Part shown: piece by piece, positions 1 through 6,808 of the stretch | Position numbering within the stretch: position 1 is the first letter of the stretch | Layout: each line of letters starts with the position of its first letter | Assembly (NCBI GenBank): GCA_902766585.1 | Contig: CACXDV010000133.1 | Location: 1-12,156, forward strand | From: an uncultured Ruminococcus sp. | Lineage (GTDB): Bacteria; Bacillota; Clostridia; Oscillospirales; Acutalibacteraceae | DNA: 12,156 nucleotides | Direction of reading: 5' to 3' | Position numbers and translations under genes: made by a program | The notes under the pieces: model-generated | Database searches by the model: none | What the model was told of the DNA's origin: nothing | What the model saw: only the letters and a program-made list of their open reading frames with translations

Positions 1-2438
1 AGCGCGGCAGGATCCATTATCCCGCCGTAAATTATGAGTGTAACAAGAAAACCAAAAATACAAAATGAGTGTTTTGTTTTTCTGAGAGGTTTTATTCCAA
101 AAAAACACCCTGAAATAAAGCCTATGAGTCCCATCGTAAACATCTGCCATGGAGTCCATGGGCCTTGCCCGAACATCATATTCGATATAAGCATTGTTCC
201 AGCCCCTACAATAAAACCCGACTCGGAACCAAGCGCTGCTCCCGTCAGAATTATCATTGCTGTCATCGGCTTGAACTGCGGCAGCATATAAAAGGCTGCC
301 CGCGCACATACGCATAATGCACACATTACACAAATAAGAACCGTTTCCCTTGTACGCATCTTTTGCTTTTCAAAAATCATTATGAATGGTATCATGCACT
401 CAAGCATTATCAGAAGCGAAATAAAAAGATACTTTGAATCATTGAAATATGCTGAACCGATATATATTGTTATAGGGATAACAAATACCAAAAGAATAAC
501 AGAAATCAATATGCCCTTTCCCTGCCCCTTTATTTTATGCAGCTCTATCTGTTCCTGTTTTCTCTCAATGAACACTCCTGCAGCAAATGAGCTTACAGCT
601 AAAATACCCGTTAAAGCAGCAAAAATATAATTACTGTCATCATTGATCCCGATACCGAGAAATATCGGAAAAAGAAGAGAGGATATCAGAAACAGTGCAG
701 AAGAAATCAAGGTTATCACAGATCTGATCTCTGTTTTTTTCTTGACGGGTGATGAACTTTTCTTTGACGAATACAGCTTTTTTATATATCCGTCCTTATC
801 TGAATTGTCAGTATTCTTTCTGCTTATTCCAAGTGAGCTTATGATATCATTTTCTGTTACGGCATCATTTATTATTCCTCGGGCAAGTCTTCGTGCAGAG
901 GTAGTAAAGAATATATTGTCAATAAAAAACTCATATGACATAACACCGGGAAAAAGCTCTCCGTCAAAAAGCTGTGTGCATTTATCAGAATACTCGGCAC
1001 AAAAATCCATATCATGGCTTATCAGAATAATACAGATACCTTCACGGCTTAATGCTTTAAGAATACTGCCTATCTCTTTTTTTGACTCGGCATCAACTCC
1101 ATTAACAGGTTCATCAAGCAGAAGAATATCCGGACACATAAGTAAAAGCTTTGCAAGAGCGGATTTATGCTGTTCTCCGCCTGAAAGATCGTATGGATGG
1201 CGTTTTTTTAAGTGGATCAAACCAAACAAATTAAGAACATCATTTATTGCATTGACATCACCCGTGATCTCGGTCATTTCCTTTTCCAAGGTATCCGCAA
1301 CAAATAGAGAACGCGGATCCTGAGGTAAATATGCTGTAACAGGCGCTTTATTTCCCCTGCCATTTATTTTGATGCTCCCGCTGTAAGGCTTTGTAATGCC
1401 TAAAATATTTTTTAATAATGTTGTTTTTCCCGTTCCGTTTGCTCCAAGTACGGAGGTTATCTCACCATAATATGCTTTCATTGAAAGCCCTTTAAAAATA
1501 TCGGAACCGTGCCTTTCATAACGATAATAAGCATTATTTATCGAAACGGCAGGTACTTCATTCTTATTTTCAAATTTTGTTCTGTCATTAATGAGCAGCT
1601 TTCTATCCTCCGTAAGCCTTTTCAATTCAATTCTGCCTGATGAAATATTCATCGGAACATCTTTGCTGCTTCCATTCGCATAAAAATGTACCCTCGCTGC
1701 TGCAGGTAAAGAAGAAAACATAGGATGCTTATTTTCCCATAAAAATGCAGCGGCAGTCTCAGGACAAGAATCTGAAATAATTCTACCATTATCCATTACT
1801 ATTATCCTGCCGTTTACCGAAAATGAGTATTCAAGAGTATGCTCACAAAGAATGATAGCCGTACCAAATTCACGGTTTATCTTTATCAGCAATTCCATAA
1901 ATTTTTCAGCAGCAATTGAATCAAGCCCGGATACAGGTTCATCCAATATCAGTATTTCCGGATGAAGCAGCAGAACCGATGCTAAATTCAATAGCTGCTT
2001 CTGTCCCCCTGAAAGCTGACACAATCGCATATCAAGCCAATTATACATATCAAAACAGGCAGTGATTCCGGCAATTCTCCTCTTTATCTCGTTTGAGTCT
2101 ATCCCAAGATTCTCAAGTCCGAAGGCTAACTCCTGCCATACCTTATCGGTCACAGTCTGATTATCGGGGGATTGAAGCACAAAGCCTATTTCTCTTGCCT
2201 GTTTTTCTTCGCTTACAGAAGAAAGCAGCTTATTTTTATAAAAAATATCACCCTTTGTTTTACCATAAGGAGCGAGAGATGTTTTCAGATTACGAAGAAA
2301 GGTGCTTTTTCCGCTGCCTGACAAACCGCATACAGTAACAAATTCGCCCTCATTTATCGTAAAGTCAATATCCCTTATAGCAGGAAAATCATGCTCGGGA
2401 TATGTAAAACTCAGACCTTTGATATCAAACAGCGCCAT
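1..2438 (-). CDS. Fused ECF transporter: ABC ATPase A, ABC ATPase A', S component (3' end outside window)
   Basis: One open frame of 812 codons, read base by base with no stop, starts at ATG 2438 behind a GGGGGAG site and leaves the window still coding. First ATPase (about residues 1-230): Walker A GLSGSGKST 38-46, Q-loop Q89, signature LSGGQ 142-146, Walker B D166-E167, H-loop H200. Second ATPase (about 305-500): Walker A GANGTGKTT 332-340, Q373, signature LSGGE 418-422, D442-E443, H475. From about residue 570 the chain becomes hydrophobic and matches the S components annotated as cbrT-like, including GQGPWTPWQM at 757-766. It should couple ATP hydrolysis to uptake together with EcfT. The start lies inside the ecfT 3' end, a 28-base overlap suggesting translational coupling. 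The B12 riboswitch at the head of the operon points to cobalamin as substrate (inference). A and A' are often separate genes; having both plus S in one chain is unusual. Confidence 0.9.
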   Translation of the reverse strand, partial: MALFDIKGLSFTYPEHDFPAIRDIDFTINEGEFVTVCGLSGSGKSTFLRNLKTSLAPYGKTKGDIFYKNKLLSSVSEEKQAREIGFVLQSPDNQTVTDKVWQELAFGLENLGIDSNEIKRRIAGITACFDMYNWLDMRLCQLSGGQKQLLNLASVLLLHPEILILDEPVSGLDSIAAEKFMELLIKINREFGTAIILCEHTLEYSFSVNGRIIVMDNGRIISDSCPETAAAFLWENKHPMFSSLPAAARVHFYANGSSKDVPMNISSGRIELKRLTEDRKLLINDRTKFENKNEVPAVSINNAYYRYERHGSDIFKGLSMKAYYGEITSVLGANGTGKTTLLKNILGITKPYSGSIKINGRGNKAPVTAYLPQDPRSLFVADTLEKEMTEITGDVNAINDVLNLFGLIHLKKRHPYDLSGGEQHKSALAKLLLMCPDILLLDEPVNGVDAESKKEIGSILKALSREGICIILISHDMDFCAEYSDKCTQLFDGELFPGVMSYEFFIDNIFFTTSARRLARGIINDAVTENDIISSLGISRKNTDNSDKDGYIKKLYSSKKSSSPVKKKTEIRSVITLISSALFLISSLLFPIFLGIGINDDSNYIFAALTGILAVSSFAAGVFIERKQEQIELHKIKGQGKGILISVILLVFVIPITIYIGSAYFNDSKYLFISLLIMLECMIPFIMIFEKQKMRTRETVLICVMCALCVCARAAFYMLPQFKPMTAMIILTGAALGSESGFIVGAGTMLISNMMFGQGPWTPWQMFTMGLIGFISGCFFGIKPLRKTKHSFCIFGFLVTLIIYGGIMDPAA

Positions 2439-3301
2439 TTAAGCTCCCCCTTTACGTCCGTTATAATGGGCATCATACATAACAGACCATATATAATATA
2501 GCCTGAAACAGTCTGTATTCCATTGTATTCTATCTCAAAATACGGATAATAGCTGCTGCCTAATGCTCCCGACATTATCAGCCATGCCAAAATTGAATCC
2601 GCAGCAGCAATAAGTAAAATATATATGACATCGGCACAGGTTATTTTCATTCTTGTATATGAGGTTCGCTTTTTAATACCATACCCTCTGCTTTTCATTG
2701 AATCAGCCGTATCTACAGCATTTTCAGCGGACCATTGAAGCATTGATGAAATAATTTTTACGGAATTATTCATTTTAGATGCTATTCTAAATGATGAATC
2801 GTTTTTTTCTATTGCATAACGGGCAGAGCGTATTTCTGCAAAATGTACCCTGAATTTGGAAATGAAATTAAGCGTCATTGAAATCATCAAGGCAAGCTTG
2901 GGTGTTATCCTTCCGAAAAGATATATTATTCTGTCGGAGGTGAATATTCTGTTTACACAATAAAACCATTCAACTGTACATGACATCATCAATGCCGCCG
3001 CCGATGCAAAAATAACAGACTCAAGCGTAAGCTCGTTTCCGTCCGGAAGCCTCGTCAAAACAGTTATCCCCTCATGGCTTATGAGAGGATTTATTATTAT
3101 TATCATGATAGACGTTACAGCCATGAGCTTAATTGACGCAGCTAAAGCACCGATACCTCCTGTATATCCGGTGTATACAGCCGAAGCTGCAAGGGATATT
3201 ACAAGAAGTATCGGATGCATATTGAACATTGTTATTATCAGCACCGATAAAAAGAACAGTGCTTGTGTTATCGGATTAAAATCCTTAAAGCTTGTGTGCA
3301 T
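2411..3301 (-). CDS. ecfT: ECF transporter transmembrane subunit EcfT
   Basis: A 296-residue polytopic membrane protein of the CbiQ/EcfT family. Hydrophobic segments lie at about residues 13-47, 53-72, 95-115, 135-150, 222-246 and 264-282. The long cytoplasmic part between them carries the two coupling-helix motifs that dock on the ATPases: EIRSARYA (157-163) and MKSRGYG (202-208), the latter being the classic Ala/Ser-Arg-Gly signature. In the family, EcfT links the two ATPases to the S component and converts ATP hydrolysis into toppling of S in the membrane. An AGAGG ribosome site sits in the last codons of the upstream DUF4430 gene, whose stop is two bases before this ATG. The 3' end overlaps the fused ATPase/S gene by 28 bases, so all parts of the transporter are co-expressed. 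Confidence 0.9.
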   Translation of the reverse strand: MHTSFKDFNPITQALFFLSVLIITMFNMHPILLVISLAASAVYTGYTGGIGALAASIKLMAVTSIMIIIINPLISHEGITVLTRLPDGNELTLESVIFASAAALMMSCTVEWFYCVNRIFTSDRIIYLFGRITPKLALMISMTLNFISKFRVHFAEIRSARYAIEKNDSSFRIASKMNNSVKIISSMLQWSAENAVDTADSMKSRGYGIKKRTSYTRMKITCADVIYILLIAAADSILAWLIMSGALGSSYYPYFEIEYNGIQTVSGYIIYGLLCMMPIITDVKGELKWRCLISKV

Positions 3302-3303
3302 AA

Positions 3304-4203
3304 TTAACCTCTGAAAATATTTCCTACGTCTTCACCTAAATTACAGCTATAAACTACCTTGATAGAATCTCCCTCTGATACCTTGTAATCTGAGCAGCCG
3401 CAGTTAGGAAATTCTCCGTTGACACTATACATCCAACCGGATAAATTACCGCAGTCAAATTCATAAAGATTATTTATTCCTTCTATGTAAGCGCCTCCCG
3501 TGAGAGGGATAAGGGAAAACTCCATTCGGATGTTTTCCCTCTCACAAACCTCTTTCAGCACATCGAATACAGACGCACCTTCTTTGAAGCCGACTGATGA
3601 ATCTGAAAAAATAATTCCGTTTTCAGGCTGTAAGCGGCGTTTTTTATCAGACAGCCCTTCATTCTTTAATGCTGTTGAGCAGTCTATAACCAAGCCACAC
3701 TTACTTTCATTGATTTCAGATTCTTCGTTTTGTATTGAGGATTCAACAGTGATACTTTCTTCCTCTGAGCTTACGAAAATACTTTCTTCCGATAACTCTA
3801 TGCTTTCAGAAGAAACAACAACCTCTGATTTTTCTTGTGATGATGATTCCTGAGCCTCAGAGGCTACAGAAGCCTCTTCTTTTACAGGTAAGCTTTTTTG
3901 TTCAGGCTCTGAGATTTTTTCTTTATCAGGACTGTTTTGATTATGAGACAGCAAGGATTCTTCCTTATTGGAAACATCTGATGCAGTTTCATTACTCTCA
4001 ACCTCGGAATGAAAAATACTGCTTTCCTTACGGCTTATTTCTGACGAAACGCTTACTGTTTCTGATGATTCTTTATGTGAAGCTTCAACTGCAATATCAG
4101 AAGTCCCTGTTTTGCCTCCCATAATAAAAGCAATAACTAATACAATAATTGCCACTGCACCAAAGGCTATTTTTCCCTTATTGGCTTTGATTATTTCTTT
4201 CAT
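3304..4203 (-). CDS. Membrane-tethered DUF4430 (transcobalamin beta-domain-like) protein on a Ser/Glu stalk
   Basis: 299 residues. Residues 1-30 are a short positive N-terminus and one hydrophobic segment with no clear cleavage site, so the protein is probably held in the membrane as an N-terminal anchor. Residues about 35-165 are a low-complexity stalk dominated by Ser and Glu (many ESS/SSE units), typical of a flexible extracellular spacer. Residues about 168-297 form a DUF4430 domain, with the hallmark GWMYSVNG at 256-263 followed by N-x-G and a GDSIKVVYS strand. This domain corresponds to the C-terminal domain of transcobalamin and intrinsic factor. The domain holds seven cysteines (169, 175, 220, 251, 268, 270, 287), unusual for a surface protein of this group and compatible with disulfides or ligand contacts. 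The gene lies between another DUF4430 protein (24-base gap) and ecfT (2-base gap). Corrinoid binding is inferred from family and context, not shown. Confidence 0.8.
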   Translation of the reverse strand: MKEIIKANKGKIAFGAVAIIVLVIAFIMGGKTGTSDIAVEASHKESSETVSVSSEISRKESSIFHSEVESNETASDVSNKEESLLSHNQNSPDKEKISEPEQKSLPVKEEASVASEAQESSSQEKSEVVVSSESIELSEESIFVSSEEESITVESSIQNEESEINESKCGLVIDCSTALKNEGLSDKKRRLQPENGIIFSDSSVGFKEGASVFDVLKEVCERENIRMEFSLIPLTGGAYIEGINNLYEFDCGNLSGWMYSVNGEFPNCGCSDYKVSEGDSIKVVYSCNLGEDVGNIFRG

Positions 4204-4227
4204 TTGCTCTGTCCTGTCCGAAAATAT

Positions 4228-6186
4228 TTATCTGCTGTTTTTCCTTTTTGTACCTTTAAGAATAAGAACTGATGCGCCAAGAGAAAGCGCAAGCATGATT
4301 ATTAAAGCTGCTGAGCTGTCTCCTGTCGGGAAGGTTCTTACTCCATTCGGTTCTGCATTATCATTTTTTGCTTTATCTTCATTACCTGAAGCGGTACTAA
4401 TATTCTTTTCAGTTTCTTCATCTTTTTGTATAATCTCTTCTTCTTTTTTTACATTTTCAGAATCTTGCTCTTTTTCTACAGCTTTAACATCTGTCATATC
4501 ATAATATGCGGTCTGACCGTTTATGAAACGATAATAGGAGCTCAAAGCTGAAAATGCCTGTAATGTGGAAAGTGCATTGGCATCCTCATTAATGCTGTGA
4601 GAAAAAAGTCCCTCGCCGTTTTTGTAATAAAGTGATAAGCCTGACAAAAGATTACCTTTTTCTTTTATAAAGCGCTCATCCTTATTTATATCAATTCCAA
4701 GAGATGTAAGAGCAATTATGACCTGTGAACTGCTCTCGCTGTTGGGTGCGCCGTAGGATGTAAATGTACCGTCATCATTCATTGTTGAAGAAAGAAGTTC
4801 CAGAGCCTTATCTACTGAATTTGTAACGGCATCATTTTTCTTATAATAAGGTGCAAGTGCCTGAATGACCATTCCTGTCATATCAGGTTCATATGCGTCT
4901 CCGAAAAATGCCCAGCCGCCGTTTTCCTGCTGCTGACCGATTATATAATCAATAAGCGCCTGACGTGAATTCTGAACTGCCTCTGCTTCTGCTTTTTCAA
5001 ATTCACTGTTATTTGCATCAATTGCAAGGAGCGAATACAAAGCGCCGTTGATTCCCTGCTTTACGGAAAAATCAAAATCAGCAAGCGGAACCATTAGCTC
5101 GGAATACTCTTCTCCCAATGCAGCTTTTACAAGAGCATATTTTGCACAGTCTGTTGCCTTATTAAGATTTGTTTTTTCAAGATATTCGGAAAGATTTTTA
5201 AGATATGCTTCTGCATCTTCTTCCGAAAGCTGTGAGCTTCTTGCAAGACCAAGTATCTGCCATTCGCTGCCTGCTTCGGTAAGAGAAGCAGATTTTTTCA
5301 TTGTATCTGAGGTTTCCTTGAATATGGTCTCAAAATCGACCTTTACCGTATCAACAGGCTCATCCTTTTCTTCCTGCTTATCAGGTTCATTATCCTGCTT
5401 CTGAGTATCATTTTCTTCATTGACGGTGATCTTATATACAGTTTCGGAGGCACCTTCGGTATAGAATGAATGCCATTCCTTATGACCTACTCCGATATAA
5501 ATTACATCTCCGTCATTTACATCAATAGCTTCTGTTCTTTTGAAATCGGTATTGTCTGTATCAGGAGTATATTCATTTTTATATATCTTATAACGGAATC
5601 CCTTATTCTGCGCGATAGGAAGAATATTGATATTTCCGTCATTTTCATCAAGCTTAAGTGTATACTCGGTTACTTCCGGAGAAAACTCAGGTTCGAGTAC
5701 GCCATTATCAGATACAAGTGAAGCAAGCTTTGTGGAAACTGATGAAAAATCATATCCTATATCACTGCCCCATGAGAGTGAATAAGACAGCATAAGCTCA
5801 TCACCGTCTTCAAGTGATAAAGTGGTAATTCCTCCGTTTCCGTACCAGTCATCAAGACCGACCATCCAGCCGCCCATTCCTGCTGCATCCGTTCCATAGG
5901 ATAAACCGTTGATATCCGTTATCCAGTTGTCGGCTGCGCCTGTCTGAGTATAGCCATGAACAGACAATGTGTTATTAAGAATATCTGCGGCTGAAACACC
6001 AGGATCAAGATCTACCCATTCATCAACAAGTACGCCCTCCCATGCGGCTCCGTCATTTACAGAAAAGGTATTGTTTTCTACAAGGATCCTGACCTTGCCC
6101 TTTTCATCGGCAGCTGATGCACAAACAGGACATACTGACATTAATAGTGAAACTGTAAGCGCTGCGGACAATAATTTTGCTTTCAT
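4228..6186 (-). CDS. Secreted, anchored DUF4430 / cadherin-like / alpha-alpha-toroid protein, intrinsic-factor-like
   Basis: 652 residues. A signal peptide covers about 1-26 (cleavage expected after CASA). Residues 31-140 are a DUF4430 domain with GGWMVGLDDW around 105-114. Residues 160-256 look like a cadherin-like beta-sandwich (LEPEFSPEVTEYTLKL at 164-179). After an acidic linker (257-280), residues about 285-565 form an alpha/alpha-toroid of the prenyltransferase/squalene-cyclase-repeat type, with NGGWAFFGD (422-430), DMTGMVIQALAPYY (435-448), DGTFTSYG (472-479) and SSSQVIIALTSLGID (485-499). An acidic low-complexity stretch leads to a C-terminal PTGD (619-622), a hydrophobic helix and KRK, like a sortase-type or tail anchor. 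Toroid plus beta domain is the architecture of intrinsic factor and transcobalamin in the opposite order, so cobalamin capture is a strong inference under this riboswitch. The start has a GGAGGAAT site 3 bases after the preceding stop. No cyclase DxDD motif is visible, which argues against terpene chemistry. Confidence 0.85.
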   Translation of the reverse strand: MKAKLLSAALTVSLLMSVCPVCASAADEKGKVRILVENNTFSVNDGAAWEGVLVDEWVDLDPGVSAADILNNTLSVHGYTQTGAADNWITDINGLSYGTDAAGMGGWMVGLDDWYGNGGITTLSLEDGDELMLSYSLSWGSDIGYDFSSVSTKLASLVSDNGVLEPEFSPEVTEYTLKLDENDGNINILPIAQNKGFRYKIYKNEYTPDTDNTDFKRTEAIDVNDGDVIYIGVGHKEWHSFYTEGASETVYKITVNEENDTQKQDNEPDKQEEKDEPVDTVKVDFETIFKETSDTMKKSASLTEAGSEWQILGLARSSQLSEEDAEAYLKNLSEYLEKTNLNKATDCAKYALVKAALGEEYSELMVPLADFDFSVKQGINGALYSLLAIDANNSEFEKAEAEAVQNSRQALIDYIIGQQQENGGWAFFGDAYEPDMTGMVIQALAPYYKKNDAVTNSVDKALELLSSTMNDDGTFTSYGAPNSESSSQVIIALTSLGIDINKDERFIKEKGNLLSGLSLYYKNGEGLFSHSINEDANALSTLQAFSALSSYYRFINGQTAYYDMTDVKAVEKEQDSENVKKEEEIIQKDEETEKNISTASGNEDKAKNDNAEPNGVRTFPTGDSSAALIIMLALSLGASVLILKGTKRKNSR

Positions 6187-6189
6187 TTT

Positions 6190-6480
6190 TTATTCCTCCG
6201 TTTTTTCGGAAGGCACTTCTGAGGAATTATCCGGTAAGGATATTTTCTTATTCAGCTTGCTGTTTTTACGGTTTCTCTTACGTTTGATCTTATTCTTTTC
6301 CGCCGAAGAAATGGATGCAGACTCTTTAAGCCCTGCCTTTTCCAAAGCTCTCGGCCATGGTCCCAGCTTCTGTTTTATCAAGCATACAGCAGCGCTGTCA
6401 AAATCATCACGCTTTGGAAGCCTTCCGAGCTGTTCGTATTTATTTTTGAGAAGCTCGATAGCAAGCTGCATTTTATCCAT
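6190..6480 (-). CDS. Small basic protein with homing-endonuclease-associated (HNH) repeat
   Basis: 96 residues from the ATG at 6480, with GGGG seven bases upstream. The frame is open further upstream, but that extension would translate the terminator, antiterminator and leader downstream of the B12 riboswitch, so the internal ATG is chosen. Residues about 3-52 (helix, then LGRLPKRDDFDS, then LGPWPRALEKAGL) match the small repeat Pfam calls HNH_repeat, a helical unit attached to homing endonucleases and many DNA-binding proteins. No HNH or other nuclease motif is present. Residues 60-80 are almost all Lys/Arg/Asn, followed by an acidic tail. It is the first gene of the B12-controlled operon; its stop is three bases before the DUF4430/toroid start. 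A nucleic-acid-binding or regulatory role is possible, but the function is unknown and no cobalamin link is established for this family. Confidence 0.7.
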   Translation of the reverse strand: MDKMQLAIELLKNKYEQLGRLPKRDDFDSAAVCLIKQKLGPWPRALEKAGLKESASISSAEKNKIKRKRNRKNSKLNKKISLPDNSSEVPSEKTEE

Positions 6481-6493
6481 TGTTTTACCCCAT

Positions 6494-6528
6494 AAAAAAT
6501 GCTTTCCCTGTATTTTGACAAAGAAAGC
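6494..6528 (-). terminator. Intrinsic terminator of the B12 riboswitch expression platform
   Basis: On the minus strand GCTTTCTTTGT (6528-6518) pairs with ACAGGGAAAGC (6511-6501): eleven pairs including two G-U, with a six-base loop, followed by A and six T (6499-6494). It lies 14 bases before the first start codon of the operon, where a riboswitch off-state terminator is expected. Its 5' arm can instead pair with an upstream segment (6601-6609), giving an antiterminator. Confidence 0.8.
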
Positions 6529-6609
6529 GCAACTAATCAGCCTGTAAAAACTGTATTTCGATGAAAAAACACTCCGACACAGCTTACAGGATAATCGGCT
6601 GCACTTCTT
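6521..6609 (-). promoter_or_regulatory. Candidate antiterminator between riboswitch and terminator
   Basis: On the minus strand AAGAAGTGC (6609-6601) can pair with GCGCTTTCTT (6530-6521), with one bulged T and one G-U pair, sequestering the terminator 5' arm. Neighbouring AGCC (6600-6597) can pair with GGCT (6542-6539), and inside that CCTGTAA (6590-6584) pairs perfectly with TTACAGG (6547-6541); the last two share two G residues and cannot both be complete. These pairings exclude the terminator. The model is that without ligand they form and the operon is read. It is inferred from hand-drawn complementarity, not folding energies. Confidence 0.5.
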
Positions 6610-6635
6610 CATCGTCCAAGACTGCATTACCATAT

Positions 6636-6748
6636 TCTGCGGGGGTATTCTGGCTGATGGTATTATCCAAACACAGTAATGACGGTTGCTCCGGAATCTG
6701 ACCGGATTCCCTATTACCTACCGGGCGTGAAGCCTTTCGTACCGCAAA
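6636..6748 (-). ncRNA. Cobalamin (B12) riboswitch
   Basis: The minus-strand leader carries the conserved core in order: a P1 5' arm TGCGG (6746-6742), the AGGGAATCC...GATTCCGGAGC stem-loop region (about 6711-6688), an ACTGTG segment (about 6677-6672), and the B12 box GCCAGAATACC (6654-6644) running into CCGCA (6642-6638), which closes P1 with the first arm. It sits between a strong sigma-A promoter and an intrinsic terminator, so bound cobalamin should stop transcription of the five genes downstream. The peripheral region between the ACTGTG segment and the B12 box is short, so the ligand subclass (adenosyl- or methyl/aquo-cobalamin) is not assigned. The gene-free stretch 6481-6808 is fully accounted for by promoter, riboswitch and expression platform. 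Confidence 0.92.
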
Positions 6749-6772
6749 ATATATAATATTCAGTTCTTTTAT

Positions 6773-6801
6773 ACTATAACAGATTTTCTTTTCTGTGTCA
6801 A
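6773..6801 (-). promoter_or_regulatory. Sigma-A promoter of the cobalamin-uptake operon
   Basis: On the minus strand a perfect -35 TTGACA (6801-6796) is followed by a 17-base spacer and -10 TATAGT (6778-6773), five of six to consensus. Transcription would start near 6766, about 20 bases before the first pairing arm of the riboswitch. The -35 lies just past the stop codon of the BofA-like gene, with no terminator visible between them. Confidence 0.85.
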
Positions 6802-6808
6802 TTACTAT

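Noticed and set aside
34..1323. Plus-strand open frames opposite the ATPase/S-component fusion
   Set aside because: They lie wholly opposite a continuous minus-strand frame with clear ABC and S-component motifs; they have no recognisable products or ribosome sites.
3500..5721. Plus-strand open frames opposite the two DUF4430 genes
   Set aside because: They arise from the Ser/Glu-rich and low-stop-codon composition of the minus-strand genes; no domain or start signal supports them.
6564..6598. Second possible terminator (CCGA/TCGG stem followed by T6 on the minus strand)
   Set aside because: Only four outer pairs are sound and the inner bases do not pair, while the hairpin at 6494-6528 is far stronger and better placed.
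6481..6633. Upstream in-frame extension (51 codons) of the HNH-repeat protein
   Set aside because: It would translate through the antiterminator and the terminator hairpin, lacks a ribosome site, and its residues look unlike the repeat family; the ATG at 6480 is preferred.
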